The translations under genes were made by a program, and so were the position numbers. Source: Taxillus chinensis (taxonomy: Eukaryota > Streptophyta > Magnoliopsida > Santalales > Loranthaceae). Taken from it: 64,000 nucleotides of DNA. A model generated the notes under the pieces. It worked only from the letters and a program-made list of their open reading frames with translations. It did no database searches and was not told where the DNA came from. Shown here piece by piece: positions 20,841 to 33,024 of the stretch (its first letter is position 1; every line of letters begins with the position of its first letter). Location of the stretch: positions 57,523,865 to 57,587,864 of the forward strand of contig CM042090.1 in NCBI GenBank assembly GCA_023512835.1. The letters are read 5' to 3'.

Positions 20841-23096
20841 ATGGCCAAAGAAAGCGTATGCTATTCAACACTCGCCTTAACTCCGGAGGTGCACAGGAGC
20901 CCATCCCGAATCGAAGCGGCGGTGAAAATGTCGACCCACCACAACCGCTGTGCCGCCGCTTCTCAACCACGGAGTTACGGGTTTACTCTAACGAAACCGC
21001 CCAAATTCACACCTGAGCTTTTCTCCCAGTGGAAAGCTCGCATGAAGATGTTTATGGTTTGCCATGATCATCTTATGTGGCCATGTCTTCATTAGGAGAT
21101 TCCAATTCCGATGACTATCGGAGAACATGGTGTAAGGAGGCCAAAGACCGATCTTGAACTTACCAACGATGAAAGAGCCTTGGCGAGTGTGCTAGTGAAA
21201 AGGCTCTGGCTTATGTTACATCGTCTTTGGATTCCGAGGCTTTCCACGGACGTCCAGGGCTGCACGACAAAGCAAAAGCCGTTTGGGACAAACCGACAAT
21301 CCTCTATGAGGGGAGTCGGTCCCAGATGCAGATGTGATCTGTACTCTCAGACGAACTTTGAGAGTTTTAATCATAAACCGGGCGAATCACTTGAAAGCAT
21401 CTATCGGAGATTCGGCAAGATCATACTTGAACCGAAGACCGTCAATGAGCATTACTCTCAATCCCAGATCAATGACAAGTTCTTTCGCTCCTTGCCGGAT
21501 CGCTACTACTCCAAACAACTCCAGATGCAATCAACAAAAGCGCGGTATGTTCCCCTTGAAGAACTATATGGAGAGCTGCGGACTCACGAAGTCGGGTTTA
21601 AGTACTCGACGAGAGATGAGAAAATAGCTCGGAAAGAAAAGGGGTAGCTCTCAAAGCTACGGAATGTCTAAACGTACTTGAGGAATGATGATACGGACGT
21701 ATCCGACAATTCGATTCGATGAGGAGGAAGAGATAGCCCTTCTTGTCAAATCCTTTGAGCAATTCCTACGGAAAAGCAAAAAAGGGGATCGAAGACGCTC
21801 ATCATCATCGTTCCAACGGAAGGAGCGACAGGAGTCCGGTTCCCAGGAATGTTTCAACTGTGGGAAAACTGGTCACCTGGGCCAAGGAATGCAGGTCCAA
21901 AGCAAAGGTGGCCGAGAAAAGTGACAAGGTAAATCCTCGCCGCTCCACCTCGGATAACAGCAAGAGCAAGAGAAAGGCGCTCGTGACAAAATACATGAGT
22001 GGCTCGGAAGAAGAGGAGGAATCCTCGGATGATGAGCCGACCATTAAGCCGAACGTCCGCCTCATGGCAAATCCTGAGGTACCTTCTATCTCGAGCTCCT
22101 GAGTAAATTAGAATCTCTTACTATTGCATGTGATCATGAAAAGAATGAGAGACTAATAATTACTCAAATGTACAAAGATATGGAAAGTCGAATAAACGTC
22201 TCGAATTTACTATTAATAGACTCGAAAAGGACGTAGGCGACTTCGGAGGAAAGGAAGCTTGGTATCATGATCTAAGAGCTGAAAATCATTTGTTAAATAC
22301 CAATCTTTCAGGCCTAAAAGTTATAGTGAAAAGACTCGAAAATGAACTGAACAGGAAAGGAAATAAATCGTAAGTGGCTAAAATCCGGGAAATAGCCTCT
22401 ACCTTTAGGATCGACCCTAACGACATTCGAGTCAAACCTGGCCTAGGTTCTGAACCATCAACCTCCATAGCTCAAGCTACCGAGTGTCCTCCGGATTTCA
22501 CTCCTAAACTAACCAACTTATATCCTGTTAGTACATCTAAACCGTTGGATGGTTTCATTTCAGGTGGCACCATAGTATATGATCGTGGAAGCAGGGTCAT
22601 TCTTGCACTTCCCGAAGTAGCACCCGTAACTAAAGATGAAGGGAAGGCCGCTGCAGTTAAAGCCAAAACCGTAGCACCCAAAAGGAAAGACAAGGCTAAG
22701 GCCGACGCATTTAAGGCTAAGAGCGCGTCACCCAAACGTAATGGATTAGGCCACAAGGAACGAGTAGAAAAAGCTGTAAAATCTAAGAGACCTGTATCCC
22801 CTGTTTGTACTTCACATTATAGTGTCTGTTCCATCTGTAGGGAAATGGGCCATTATCACTATGAATGTTGGAGTCTATCCGATAGCTGGCTTTGTAATCA
22901 ATTTCAATCAAATAAAGATCAGTTTAATAAAAGGGGTTCTTCGAGCAAAACAAGATCTAAATCTAAAAGGAGTGTCTCTCCCAAGAAAACCCAAACAAAA
23001 GAAGCAGCCGAAACTAACAAGTTAATGTCAACGTGGAAAGCTAAGAGTCCTAACAAAATCAAATCCGTAAATGTTGACAATATGTGCTCACTCTAA
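20841..23096 (+). pseudogene. gag: Copia B gag
   Basis: A UBN2/Copia-gag-like region runs from KPPKFTPELFSQWKARM (about 20990) through FESFNHKPGESLESIYRRF (about 21360) to LEELYGELRTHEVG. The first zinc knuckle CFNCGKTGHLG (about 21850) loses its last Cys to a frameshift; the alternative frame supplies AKECRSKAK. A coiled-coil-like stretch follows (22100-22370), then an open frame 22374-23096 with a second intact knuckle CSICREMGHYHYEC (about 22827-22868) and KR-rich flanks. At least four frame changes or stops break the ORF. Confidence 0.85.
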
Positions 23097-23139
23097 CCGC
23101 CCGAAACAAGTTTGGGCACCAAAAGTGTAAACTGTTGTC

Positions 23140-24900
23140 TTTCAGGGAGCATCTCTGGAATGAATTGCCAGGATCACTTGAAGTTAAAGATCAATCAAAG
23201 CAAGTGGATCCTTGATAGTGGATGCTTCGGACATATGACGGGTGACCAGGCTCGCTTGTAGAAGTTAATGATAAACAAGGTCCATCCGTTTCATATGGCG
23301 ACAACAAGAAAGGTAAGGCCATTGGGTATGGCACTTTAACTAACGGCCGTGTATCAATCACTAAAGTTGCACTAGTCGAAGGTTTAAAGCATAATTTGCT
23401 AAGTGTCGATAAACTATGTGACAAAGGATTTCTTGTTTCCTTTTTGTCCAACACCTGTACGAGAAGAGAAAACTTATCCAGGAGATGTTAAGTTATCCGG
23501 ATCAAGAGATGGGGACATATATTCGGTGGTCTTAAGAAATAATTCTTCGACCCTGTATGCTTCCTCACGAAAGCAACAGAGATGAAGATAGTTGGTTATG
23601 GCACAAGCGATGCGCACATTTAAATTTTAAGACTTTGTCTAAATTGGCGTCACTTGATCTTGTCACCGGTCTACCCAAACTCAAGTTCTCCAGGAGACAC
23701 TCTCTGTCGAGAATGCCAACTTGGTAAACGGACCAAACACGGCTTTAAGAGCAAATCGGTTAACTCAATAATCGCTCCTCTGCAACTTCTTCATATGGAC
23801 CTATGTGGTCCTATATCTCGTTTCATCACTAGCTGGTGTGAGATATACTCTTGTGGTTATCGATGATTACACCAGATACACATGGGTGATGTTCCTGAAA
23901 TCAAAGGATCAAACTTTTGAACATCTTGTAGATCTCTTCAATTGGATAAGCAACTCACAAGGACCGAGCATTAAATGCATCAGGAGTGATCATGGTACAG
24001 AATTTGACTTTTTCGAAATGAGATCATATTGTTCGGAACAGGGCATACGAACATGACTTCTCTGCTCCCGAACCCCACAACAAAATGGGGTAGGCGAGCG
24101 CAAGAATCGAACTTTAGTTGAAGCTGGTAGATCCATGTTAGCAAGGGGCAACGCTTCCTCTCGCTCTATGGGCTGAAGTCGTGTCCATCGCTGCTATGTT
24201 CGAAACAGAACTCTAATAAATAAATCTACCATGAAAACACCCTATGAGATGTGGAGAGGACGAAAACCTTCAATTTCACATTTCGAGCCTTTGGGTGTAC
24301 TTGCTATATACTGATAAATGGCAAAGAGACCCGGAATAAATTTGAACCAAAATCGATGATGGGATTTTTGTCGGGTACTCACTTCATAGCAAGGCTTATC
24401 GGGTCTTCAATAGAAAACTTTTTAAAGTTGAAGAATCTATCCATGTAACCTTTGATGAAACTAATCTTGTTTGGTCAAAAGTCGGTCCTTCAAATTCAAA
24501 TATGCGAGGTCATGGACAGCAACGTCGATTACTCGAAGTTTATGAATATTCCTGCTACACATCCTGACCGGTATCCTGACCAACCACGTGGCATCAGCGA
24601 AACACAACGAAATTCTATGGATGATGCTACGGATGACTCGACTCAGGACTACCATTTAGCTCCAGGACAAACTCCTACGGATACACAAAATTCCGGAGCA
24701 CTTTCAAGTCCGTCCGGACTAGTTAACACTTGGAAGAAATAGTGTTGAAGAACCAACTAGTTCATCCGTACCTCTAAATACGGAAACATCTACTCCTGGA
24801 CGAAGCTCAACCAGTCGATCCAACTGATCCACCCAATCTGGAAGAGCTTCAAATTGTTCAAGATCAACCAACACACGCACGAATTATAGATGGACCCGAA
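23140..24900 (+). pseudogene. pol: Copia B protease and integrase
   Basis: The protease motif LDSGCFGHMTGD has its Asp at 23214-23216. The pre-integrase zinc region shows WLWHKRCAHLNFKT and CRECQLGK. Integrase catalytic positions are Asp in HMDLCGP (23798-23800), Asp in RSDHGTEFD (23988-23990) and Glu in GVGERKNRT (24096-24098). Small indels change frame many times (near 23250, 23460, 23560, 23690, 23820, 24050, 24150 and 24290). The sequence is close to copia A and would give the integration machinery. Confidence 0.88.
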
Positions 24901-26527
24901 ACCATCCCTCGGATCAAGTGATTGGTGATCCTACTGTTGGTGTAAGAACAAGAGCAGCCACCTCAAACATGAGTCTTTACTCATGCTTTCTATCTCAAAT
25001 AGAACCAAAGGTGGTAGATGAAGCTCTTCAAGATTCAAACTGGATAGAGGCCATGCAAGAAGAGTTGAATCAATTTAAGAGAAATAATGTGTGGACCTTA
25101 GTACCAAGGCCTAAGTCTCGGCAAGTCATTGGCGTTAAATGGGTGTTCCGGAACAAGCTTGATACGGATGGAATAGTAATCCGGAACAAAGCCAGGCCGG
25201 TAGCCAAAGGATATCGTCAAGAAGAAGGAATAGATTATGATGAAACCTTTGCTCCGGTCGCAAGACTTGAGGCAATCCGAATGTTTACGCGTATGCTTCA
25301 TATGAAGACTTCATAGTTTATCAAATGGACGTCAAGAGCGTATTCCTGAATGGAGACCTTCAAGAGGAGGTGTATGTTGAACAACCTCCCGGCTTCATTG
25401 AACCTAAGGCAGGACATCTTGTCTACAAACTTCAAAAGCTCTATATGGTTTGAAGCAAGCTCCAAGAGCCTGGTACGACACCTGTCGAAATTCCTACTTG
25501 CTCATAACTTCCAAAAAGGGAAGATAGACACCACCCTATTTCTACGACAAGAGAAAGGACACACTCCGATCGTACAAATATACGTGGACGATATCATTTT
25601 TGGATCAACGAATCCGAAGCTTTGTGAAGAGTTTGCTAAGTTGATGACAGGCAAGTTTGAAATGAGCATGATGGGAGAAGCTGTCCTACTTCCTTGGAAT
25701 TGAAGTCAAACAATTAAAGGAAGGAATCTTTATCAATCAGGCTAAGTACACTCGCGATCTTGTTAAGAAGTTTGGTATGGAAGGTTCATCTCCCGTCAAA
25801 ACTCCAATGCCTGTCGGTGCCAAGTTAGATCCGGATGTGGACGGCATATCGATAAATGTGGACCGACTACGAGAGGATGATCGGCTCCTTGCTCTATCTT
25901 TGACAAGTCGCCCGGACATTATGTTTGCAACTTGCATTTGTGCTCGATATCGAGGCAAATCCCAAGGAGTCACATATGCTTCATGTAAAACGGATATTAA
26001 GGTATCTCAAAGGGACGATGAATTTGGGCCTCTGGTACCCAAAGGAGTCCAACTTCACCTTATCCGGGTACTCGATGCCGACTTCTGGATGTCGCATCGA
26101 CAGGAAAAGCACAAGCGGTACGTGTCGGTTTCTTGGAAATAGATTGATCTCATGGTTCGATGAAGCGAATTCCGTATCAACTTCTACTGCTGAGGCGGAA
26201 TATATAGCTCTTTGGAAGTTGTTGCGCACAGACTACTTTGGATGCAAAGTCAACTTACTGACTACGGATTCACCATGTCCTCTATTCCACTTTATTGTGA
26301 CAACACTAGTGCAATTGCCATCAGCAATAATCCTGTCATGCATCCTAAGACGAAGCACATTGAGGTCCGATATCACTTCATACGCGATCATGTTCTCAAA
26401 AACCATATTTCTCTGGAACATGTTGCCACCTGAAGATCAATTAGCGGACATATTTACAAAGCCCCTACCTGATGCGAGGTTTTTCGAACTACTCTTCCGA
26501 CTAGGTATGCTCGACTTCTCTGCATAG
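24900..26527 (+). pseudogene. pol: Copia B reverse transcriptase and RNase H
   Basis: RT starts with [18 protein letters not shown] and [16 protein letters not shown]; the catalytic YVDD is at 25581-25592. RNase H includes STAEAEYIAL (about 26186), CDNTSAIAISNNPV and HIEVRYHFIRDHV, ending at SA before TAG at 26527. The frame changes near 25310, 25440, 25690, 26150, 26210 and 26430. Domain order protease-integrase-RT-RNase H identifies Ty1/Copia. Confidence 0.92.
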
Positions 26528-28198
26528 TTTCTCATTTGAATTACACAACAGTACATTTACTCACGAGACCATGCATTGTATGTTTACCTGAAAGTAGTAA
26601 AAACTCTCTGACCGTATTGCTGATCATACTTCTTGCTCAACGGTTTCATGCTTCGATATTAATCTCAACCTCATTATGGGAGGATGCTTGCGTTTCCCGC
26701 TGAAGTCGTTTAAAGCTAACATAATTACAGATTATATGATTTACCTCGATCGGATTCATGATCTTCACATCCATTAATCACCACATAACCAAAGCATGTT
26801 CATTTAGATTTCTCTATTAACGTGCATAGTTGAAGAAGTGAAATGGGCTAGCTTGGAATGCCTGGTGGATGAATACACAAACGCATTCGATCAGCTTACG
26901 AAGTATAGCTTTCTAATAAGATAGACAGTCTTTGAACTACAACTTGGAACGGTCAACCGAGAGGATTGCACAATCTACGGGGAGAAAATGCTTTATATTT
27001 TATTCGATAATACCCCCCGTATATGTCTCATGACCTTTTGCCTTGACTGTCTATCCGAGGGGGAGCTTTTCATTGAGAGGATTAAATGATCTACGGGGAG
27101 CAGCAATGAACCCCTAATATGTCTCGGACTCTCCCTCCTCTACGTTGTTACTTCGGATCCGACTGGACATGCTTGTTTTAAATCGGAAAAGTGGCATGTG
27201 TGGATGTATTTTCCTTCTTCAACCATGCATTTTAATCGACTAATCATCTGCATTCTTTTGACATGTGTTCACCTTATCATTTCACACTCATGAATCCTAA
27301 TGAAGCCAAATCATATGATCTTTAATTAATCTTAGCTACGTGTTTCGGCAAGACGGTTTCGCTATCTTGACCTATATGAACCTTGTATTGCTATCTGACA
27401 TATGCCCTGACTCGGTAATTTTGATCACCTTCACATTGCGTACGTCTACTACATTCCTTGCCATGCATGAGTTCTGTTTCTTATTAGTTCGGATTATGTT
27501 ACCTTTCACCTGATTATCTTCTCTAACCCGTACTAATCCTTGCCTGTTCGACTTTTGTATTTTCCGTATATTTTTATTTAGCTACGAGTTCAGATTTTCT
27601 TTGCAACCATATTGATAAATCCAGTCCATAGTCTCGGATTTGAAGTGTTGTGGTACTTCTCTTCTCCTCGACTTATTGACCGCAAAGGAATCTACTCTAC
27701 ATTCTCACCAAACTCGTTTATGACGGACAAGGTCTATTATTCATCCGGATACTCTTTCACGAATATTATTAACTCCGGATGAGTGTCGGCCCTTTCCTCC
27801 GGACTCCGACTTTGTTCAATTGTGACAATCCACGTATACTCATATGTCGCATGCTTTTGAGGAGGAATAATGATGATTCATTAAATGCCTATCTCGGGTT
27901 GCACATACACTTCTCCTGGATGGCAACCAGCTGTAATCTCTACTTGGTCATGCGGTCTCCACGACATCGTTTTATTCGGAGACGCCTCGATATCCAGACA
28001 AATGACATCGGCATGTCGCGCGGGTCCCCACCTCACTCCCACATTCCTAGACCCGCTGACATTTGCGGACTCGGTCTTATATGTTACGATCATTCTGCGA
28101 AGCACGAGTATTGCTCATTTCAAATCCCTAACCCTCTCGTTGCTCCTTCAACTTGTCAAGACCTCACCTTTCCTCTTTCCCTTCCCATCAAATCTGCA
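26528..28198 (+). other. Copia B post-pol spacer with multiple polypurine tracts
   Basis: About 1.7 kb, non-coding by my reading. It holds GGGGAG tracts at 26978-26986, 27058-27066 and 27094-27100, each preceded by a GAGAGGATT word in two cases. Repeated AGGGGGAG tracts after RNase H are a described Sirevirus hallmark. The end (28100-28198) is pyrimidine-rich and resembles a 5' leader for ORF3. The ORF at 27779-28243 lacks any recognised motif. Confidence 0.7.
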
Positions 28199-28805
28199 AT
28201 GGCACCCGAATCTTTCTTTCCGGCGTTACTCCTGGCCATCTAGTTGATTGGAATGCTGTTTCGATCCTCCGGATTGGTTTCTCCAGCTTCGCCCTCTTCT
28301 TGAAGCCTCGCACATACTCAACCTGGTCTCCAATCCCATCGATCTTCTTATCGATGACATTCTTGAGTATTACCAACGGATTCGTTGCACCAAAGATTCC
28401 ATAACTTCTTATGTCCGCGGTGAATCCATCGTCATCACTCCGGCTGTTCTCCGCGCCGCTCTTCACCTTCCTCTTGGTGAACCACAACGTCCGGATGCCG
28501 AACGAGATGGCGGCTTCTATGGGGTGCACGATCAAAGGAAAGGAATACAAGGTGAAATCCTTCCAGGGTCGCTATCGATGTATGGCGACTATTCTCGATC
28601 GATGCTTCTGGCTCGCACATCCGCCCTGGACTCGGTTCCGTACGATCTTCTACTGGCCATGTACGGCGTCTTTGAAGGTCTTCCAATGGATTGGGGGATG
28701 TTCTTATTTCGTTTGCTACAAAATGGTCCCAAAAACCATTCCTTCGGGCGCATCCTCGGCATTGTCTTCCAGGCATCTTCGTCCGGACCATTTCGCCCAG
28801 GTTGA
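28199..28805 (+). pseudogene. Copia B ORF3 N-terminal domain (plant transposon protein-like)
   Basis: The ATG at 28199 (GCAATGGCA after a pyrimidine-rich leader) is the best start, with a shift into the frame open from 28248. That frame holds IVITPAVLRAALHLPLGEP, an LLARTSALDSVPYDLLLAMY stretch (shown as separate motifs ALDSVPYDLLLAMY and GRILGIVFQ) typical of 'putative plant transposon protein' domains. The same blocks, ITPETIRKTFNLPVP and GRMLCVIFQ, occur in the Athila ORF3. This ORF occupies the env-like position of Sireviruses; no signal peptide or membrane segment is apparent, so an envelope role is not supported. Confidence 0.65.
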
Positions 28806-30418
28806 TGGTGTCTCATTTCCCTCGGCTCTTTACCTTCGTCACCTTACGCCGGACGGGAACATGACCGCTCGCCGACCTAATGTAGCCCTCCGCGTTCTCC
28901 CCGCCCCGGAACAACAAGGCGGCTACGTTGGTGACCCCTCCGACAGCCAAGCCCACGAGGTCGGTTCGCCCACCGATCCTCTCGGATTCGGTCCGTTGCT
29001 GCGCCCTCCCACTCACGGGCCTCCCGGCCAAGTGTTCGTGCTGAACCGTCCGAGGTTGCGGGGCCCTCTCGGCGCGGTGCGTCTAAAGCTGTCTCCTCCG
29101 CCCCCTCTCGCTGCTGATGTCCCCACTCCCTCTCCCTCTGCTATAGTCTTTGCCGGTTGATACCGCTGTTGCCGTCGCCACCGCCGACGTCCCACTGCTT
29201 CTCCAGGAAGCCCCCTTGCCTCCTCTACCTCAACCCCGAGATTACCTTGACCATCTCTCCGCCGTCACCTTAACGGACCTCTTGGCTCCGTTTCAGCCTA
29301 GCCCACACCTCTTCCATTCCTGACACCGATCTCCGGGTGTTTTACACCCGTAATACCCAATCCCCGGAGACAATGATCATCAGGAATCCGGACCCACCTG
29401 GCTTTCTTACGCCGGCTGCCATTCCCGATGTGTCATTCCCTACACCCTCCGGCCCGGTCCCTGCTACCCAAAGTCCCTCTCGCCAAGGCTGGACCCTCTT
29501 CTCCTGCCGCCGCGATTCTCGTGGTTGACTTGTCCGGTCAAGCGGGTCTCTTGCTCCGGATGCCTCCCTTGCTCCGGATGCCTCCAATGCTCCGGATGCC
29601 TCCGAAGCTCCGGATGCCTCGATGCTCCGGATCTTGCTGCTGCTTCTTCGTCTTCTTCTTCTCTCTGCGGACTCCTCTGCCCACCGCACTCCTGCTCCTG
29701 TTCATGTGGGGGAGTCCTCCAAAGCTCCGAGTTAGCACTTGGGCGTGCCTCTTTTGGCACGGTCCACTCCGATGCTGTGCTTTCCGCTCACCGTGGACCG
29801 CCATGCCCATGCTCAAAGCGCCCAAATTTCGCCATCGCCGCCAAAGTTGATGCCCTCGGCGCCCAACTACTCTCTGCCCTCACCGACTCCTCCACTTCCA
29901 TTGAGCGAAAGATGGATCTTGTCGCCACCTCCGTTCATTCACTATCTACTTCCTTCGCGGATCCGGCGCATACGATGGCTCGTCCTCCCGTTGCTTCCCG
30001 GCGATCCGCCAAACCGGGGGAGAAAGTGTCATCCCGATCCGTCTACTCCTTCCGCCCCACAACCATCTTCCCCGGACCGAGAAGCGGCCTGCCACTTCGG
30101 TGCTTCAGGGAGTTCAAATTCCCAAACGAAGCCGCTTCTCTCAACCAAGCTCCTCTACTTTGCACCTCGAGCTCCTCCTCCATCCTCCTCATCCATGGTG
30201 ATACCTTCCTCCCATCCTATGCGGAGTTTGACCCGTCCGATGCGGATGGAAACTTGCGCAAGGCAATGAAAGCCTATCTTGCGTCTTCTGTGAGAGAAGA
30301 TGTCTTTTCGAAATGTATCCTTTCTCTCCGGTCGACATTCGGACTCTTTGTTCGAAGAAAGGACTCTTTACTACGAGAAGACATTGACAACTTCTCGAGG
30401 GTCTTAAGATGGAGATGA
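28806..30418 (+). pseudogene. Copia B ORF3 middle region
   Basis: GC- and C-rich low-complexity sequence with several open frames; the true frame is uncertain up to about 29525. From 29830 the frame of 29525-30418 encodes a helical segment (AKVDALGAQLLSALTDSSTS) suggestive of a coiled coil, then a Ser/Pro-rich stretch, then a segment ending LLREDIDNFSRVLRW. The latter matches Athila ORF3 FLFTDDVDLFCRTMWF just before its protease-like domain. Confidence 0.5.
29545..29636. repeat. GCTCCGGATGCCTC minisatellite in ORF3
   Basis: Five or six units of 15-18 bases with the word GCTCCGGATGCCTC lie in tandem. They would add a short Cys/Ser/Gly-rich (or, in another frame, Ala/Pro/Asp-rich) repeat to the ORF3 middle region. 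Confidence 0.9.
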
Positions 30419-30514
30419 GGTCGTTTCCATCTCTTTACGAAGATGGGCACTTGTTTGAAGTTCCGCCATGTTGGAATGAGGGCTATCTTCCCAGGTGTGG
30501 AGTTAATTCAGACT

Positions 30515-30997
30515 TACATTGACGGAACCGGCTGAGGATAGCAAGCCATGGAAAACTCTCTCAACCATCCTCATTCCGTACCGGATCATGTCGCCACACT
30601 TCATGATGGTCTGTCTTCATGATTCGGTCCAAGCGAGATGATTCTCATCGATTCTCATCGGGTTGTGGAGCACTTCGTTAGGAAGAATCAATGGGAACCT
30701 CTGTGTCTCCGACTAATCGAAGCCGTGAAGAAAGCCGGATTATATGAAGAGTTGGGTATCACACCCCTGCGTTCAACCGAGAAACTCAAGGCGACATTCC
30801 GGGGCAAGAAGCAAGTGCCACAACAATGGGATGGAGATAGTTGCGGAGCCTTTGTTTGTCATTTCATCAAATCGTTCTTAATCGTGGACAAACATTGGAG
30901 CCAACACTCCACCTTTACGATGCACGACGAGACAATGGAGCTAAGAGAGAAGCCAAGAACTATGATCTTCAAGTACAGTAAGCCTTATGTACCTTAG
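30515..30997 (+). pseudogene. Copia B ORF3 C-terminal Ulp1/C48-like cysteine protease domain
   Basis: The frame starting before 30543 gives AEDSKPWKTLSTILIPYRI then PHFMMVCL, with the candidate catalytic His at 30597-30599. One frameshift later MILIDSHR supplies Asp at 30650-30652. The frame then stays open to 30997 and contains VPQQWDGDSCGAFVC, with the oxyanion-hole Gln six residues before the catalytic Cys at 30842-30844. The His-Asp spacing (about 18 codons) and the QQ-x5-CG-x-FVC motif match Ulp1/SENP peptidases, which cleave SUMO-like modifiers in cellular relatives. Substrate here is unknown. The TAG is followed by about 150 bases and then the PPT. Confidence 0.82.
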
Positions 30998-31129
30998 TGA
31001 AAAATCTGTATTAAGGCTGATTTGTATTTAGTTGCTGATTAATGAAATTGGTTGTGTTGCGTATTCTGTATGATATTCTTTTGCATCGCTTACCAGATCA
31101 GATTACAAAGGGTTTGGGCATATCCATAA

Positions 31130-31140
31130 TTGGGGGAGAT
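31130..31140 (+). promoter_or_regulatory. Copia B polypurine tract
   Basis: TTGGGGGAGAT directly precedes the 3' LTR. It is the expected primer site for plus-strand synthesis and fixes the 3' LTR start at 31141. Confidence 0.9.
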
Positions 31141-32386
31141 TGTTGGATCAAACCCAGAATTTGGATAATGCTGATAAAGCCTTATGTAATTTGATCTGAG
31201 ATCTTTTGTGTTTATTTGATCATTGCGAAGGTATGTCACTAATCCAAAGATGCACTCGTGAGAGCAAAGCTAAGGACAGGATACATAATCCTGATCCGGA
31301 CAAGAGTTAGTGTCGTCAAACACTTGGTAAATAACCAAGTAACAAATACATACGGAATAAGGAACAATCCTACGGACTAAGAACTTAAAGAATAAGTGCG
31401 GAGTAAGGATAAGTGCGGAGTAAAGAAACCAGATGCGGAGTAAGGAAAATAAGTGCGGAGTAAGGAAAATAGATGCGGAGTAAAGAAACCAGATGCGGAG
31501 TAAGGAATCCGGACTTATGACTCGCCCGGAGTAAGGAACTTACATACGGAGTAAGGAACTTACATACGGAGTAAGGAACTTACATACGGAGTAAGGAACT
31601 TACATACGGAGTAAGGAACTTACATACGGAGTAAGGAACCTACATGCGGAGTAAGGAACTTACATGCGGAGTAAGGAAGCGCTGACACGGACTAAGGATT
31701 CCAGATCAATAGATACGGAGTAAGCAACCACCGACACGGAGTAACGTTCCAAGCTTCATTAACTACGGAGTAAGGAAAATTACACCGGACCAAGAAGACA
31801 CTTGCTCCAACAAAACCGCATTTAAAGTTATCGGCTCGTGCTTGTCCCGATGTAAGACGAATGCATTTAGATTAAGAAGAATCTTACACGTGGATCGTCC
31901 GGATATGTGGACACAACCTTAATTGTATCTCGGAACTCACAAAGACACTTATACTCTTCAAATCCAAGATCTTGAGCTCCACAATCCGCAGCAGTCAAGG
32001 CAGACAGATTACCGAGGGATAGTTAGTGCGGAACGCATTCCGGAACTTCAAGTTCCAATGTTGTCTTTTAGGAATGTTTTGTATAAATATTCATACTTAT
32101 ACTTCATGTAGAGAGTTGAGGAGAGCTCAAGTGAAAAGAAAAATAGAAAAAGAAACTTGGCTAGCGTGTGAGTTCATTGTTGTAAACAGAGTGTAAGAGA
32201 GTGTTTGCTTCTATTTTGTTGTAATCACCTTGTGATAATAAAACAAAATACTTCCACTATCTTGGTTATCTTCCGAGTGATTCTATCACTTAAACTAGAT
32301 AAGTCTTTGTGTCTTGAGAGAAAAGAAAGAATTTGAATAAGAGCCTATTCACCCCCCCCCCCCCTTTAGGCTCCAAGGGACCATCA
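31141..32386 (+). mobile_element. Copia B 3' LTR
   Basis: Matches 19544-20780 almost throughout. Differences seen by eye are single-base indels (for example GCAGAAGG vs GCGAAGG, CGTGCTGTCC vs CGTGCTTGTCC), a few substitutions, one divergent stretch near 31680-31705, and a longer C tract (32351-32364). It is followed by TSD aactc. Confidence 0.95.
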
Positions 32387-33024
32387 AACTCTTACCATTA
32401 AATCACTAATGTTAAATGCAGAGAAGAGCATCAAATCAAACTATTACCCATAAACCATAAATGTCACTCAAGGGCTAGAAAGAGGTTTTTTTTTTTTGGA
32501 TTTTCTTTCACTCAACTCTAAGCGTCACTAAGTGGTATCCTAACATGTCATGCTCAGCTAATATTCAAACTTCTAGCTCCAAAAACATGGTGATATTATT
32601 CGAGAAGTAAAGACATGCTTAAACCAAATCATAACACACCTTAATTACCTCAACACCCTTATCACAACATGATACTAATGTGGCATAAAAAGTAAAATTT
32701 AAGCCAAAATTGCATACCTAGTATCCATGCCTCTCCATATGTACACATGCAAATCACACAATCAAGCAACTCAAACAATCACGCAAAATAAAAAGAACAT
32801 TATAACTACTAAATAAACCAAAACAAACCAACACATACAATCAAGCAAATTAAAGGACCAACAAGTGGCTTGAGCCACTCCCCACACCACACTTAAAATA
32901 TGCTATGTCCTCATGGCATGGTAGAAAGGTTAAGAAGAACCTGACCTATCTGCTGGTAAGCTATAATAGTAGATCACTTGGGCCACCAATCTCCGCACCC
33001 GAGCCACAAAACCGGCTGAAGTTT
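32387..33024 (-). other. Athila 3' UTR, proximal segment
   Basis: Non-coding sequence between the Athila ORF3 end and the copia B insertion point. It includes CCACTCCCCACACCACACTT near 32875, the reverse of a block at 37250-37275 in the non-autonomous element. A T9-10 run lies at 32487-32496. Confidence 0.7.

Larger units (their letters stand above)
19544..32386 (+). mobile_element. Complete Sirevirus-type Ty1/Copia retrotransposon (copia B)
   Basis: It has LTRs of 1,237 and 1,246 bp (TGTTGGATC...GGGACCATCA), a PBS related to TGGTATCAGAGC, gag with zinc knuckle, Copia-order pol (protease, integrase, RT, RNase H), repeated GGGGGAG polypurine tracts after pol, a third ORF and a final PPT TTGGGGGAGAT. 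TSD aactc is at 19539-19543 and 32387-32391. It sits in the Athila 3' UTR. LTRs differ by only about a dozen events by eye, yet the coding parts are heavily frameshifted. Confidence 0.95.

Noticed and set aside
27779..28243. 154-aa ORF upstream of copia B ORF3
   Set aside because: No recognised motif; it overlaps the likely untranslated leader and start of ORF3 in another frame.
28411..29160. 249-aa ORF overlapping the ORF3 N-terminal domain
   Set aside because: GC-rich alternative frame; the conserved blocks lie in the frame of 28248-28805.
28199..30997. Calling ORF3 an envelope gene
   Set aside because: The position is env-like but I see no signal peptide, fusion peptide or membrane anchor; the visible motifs are a plant transposon protein-like domain and a C48-like protease.
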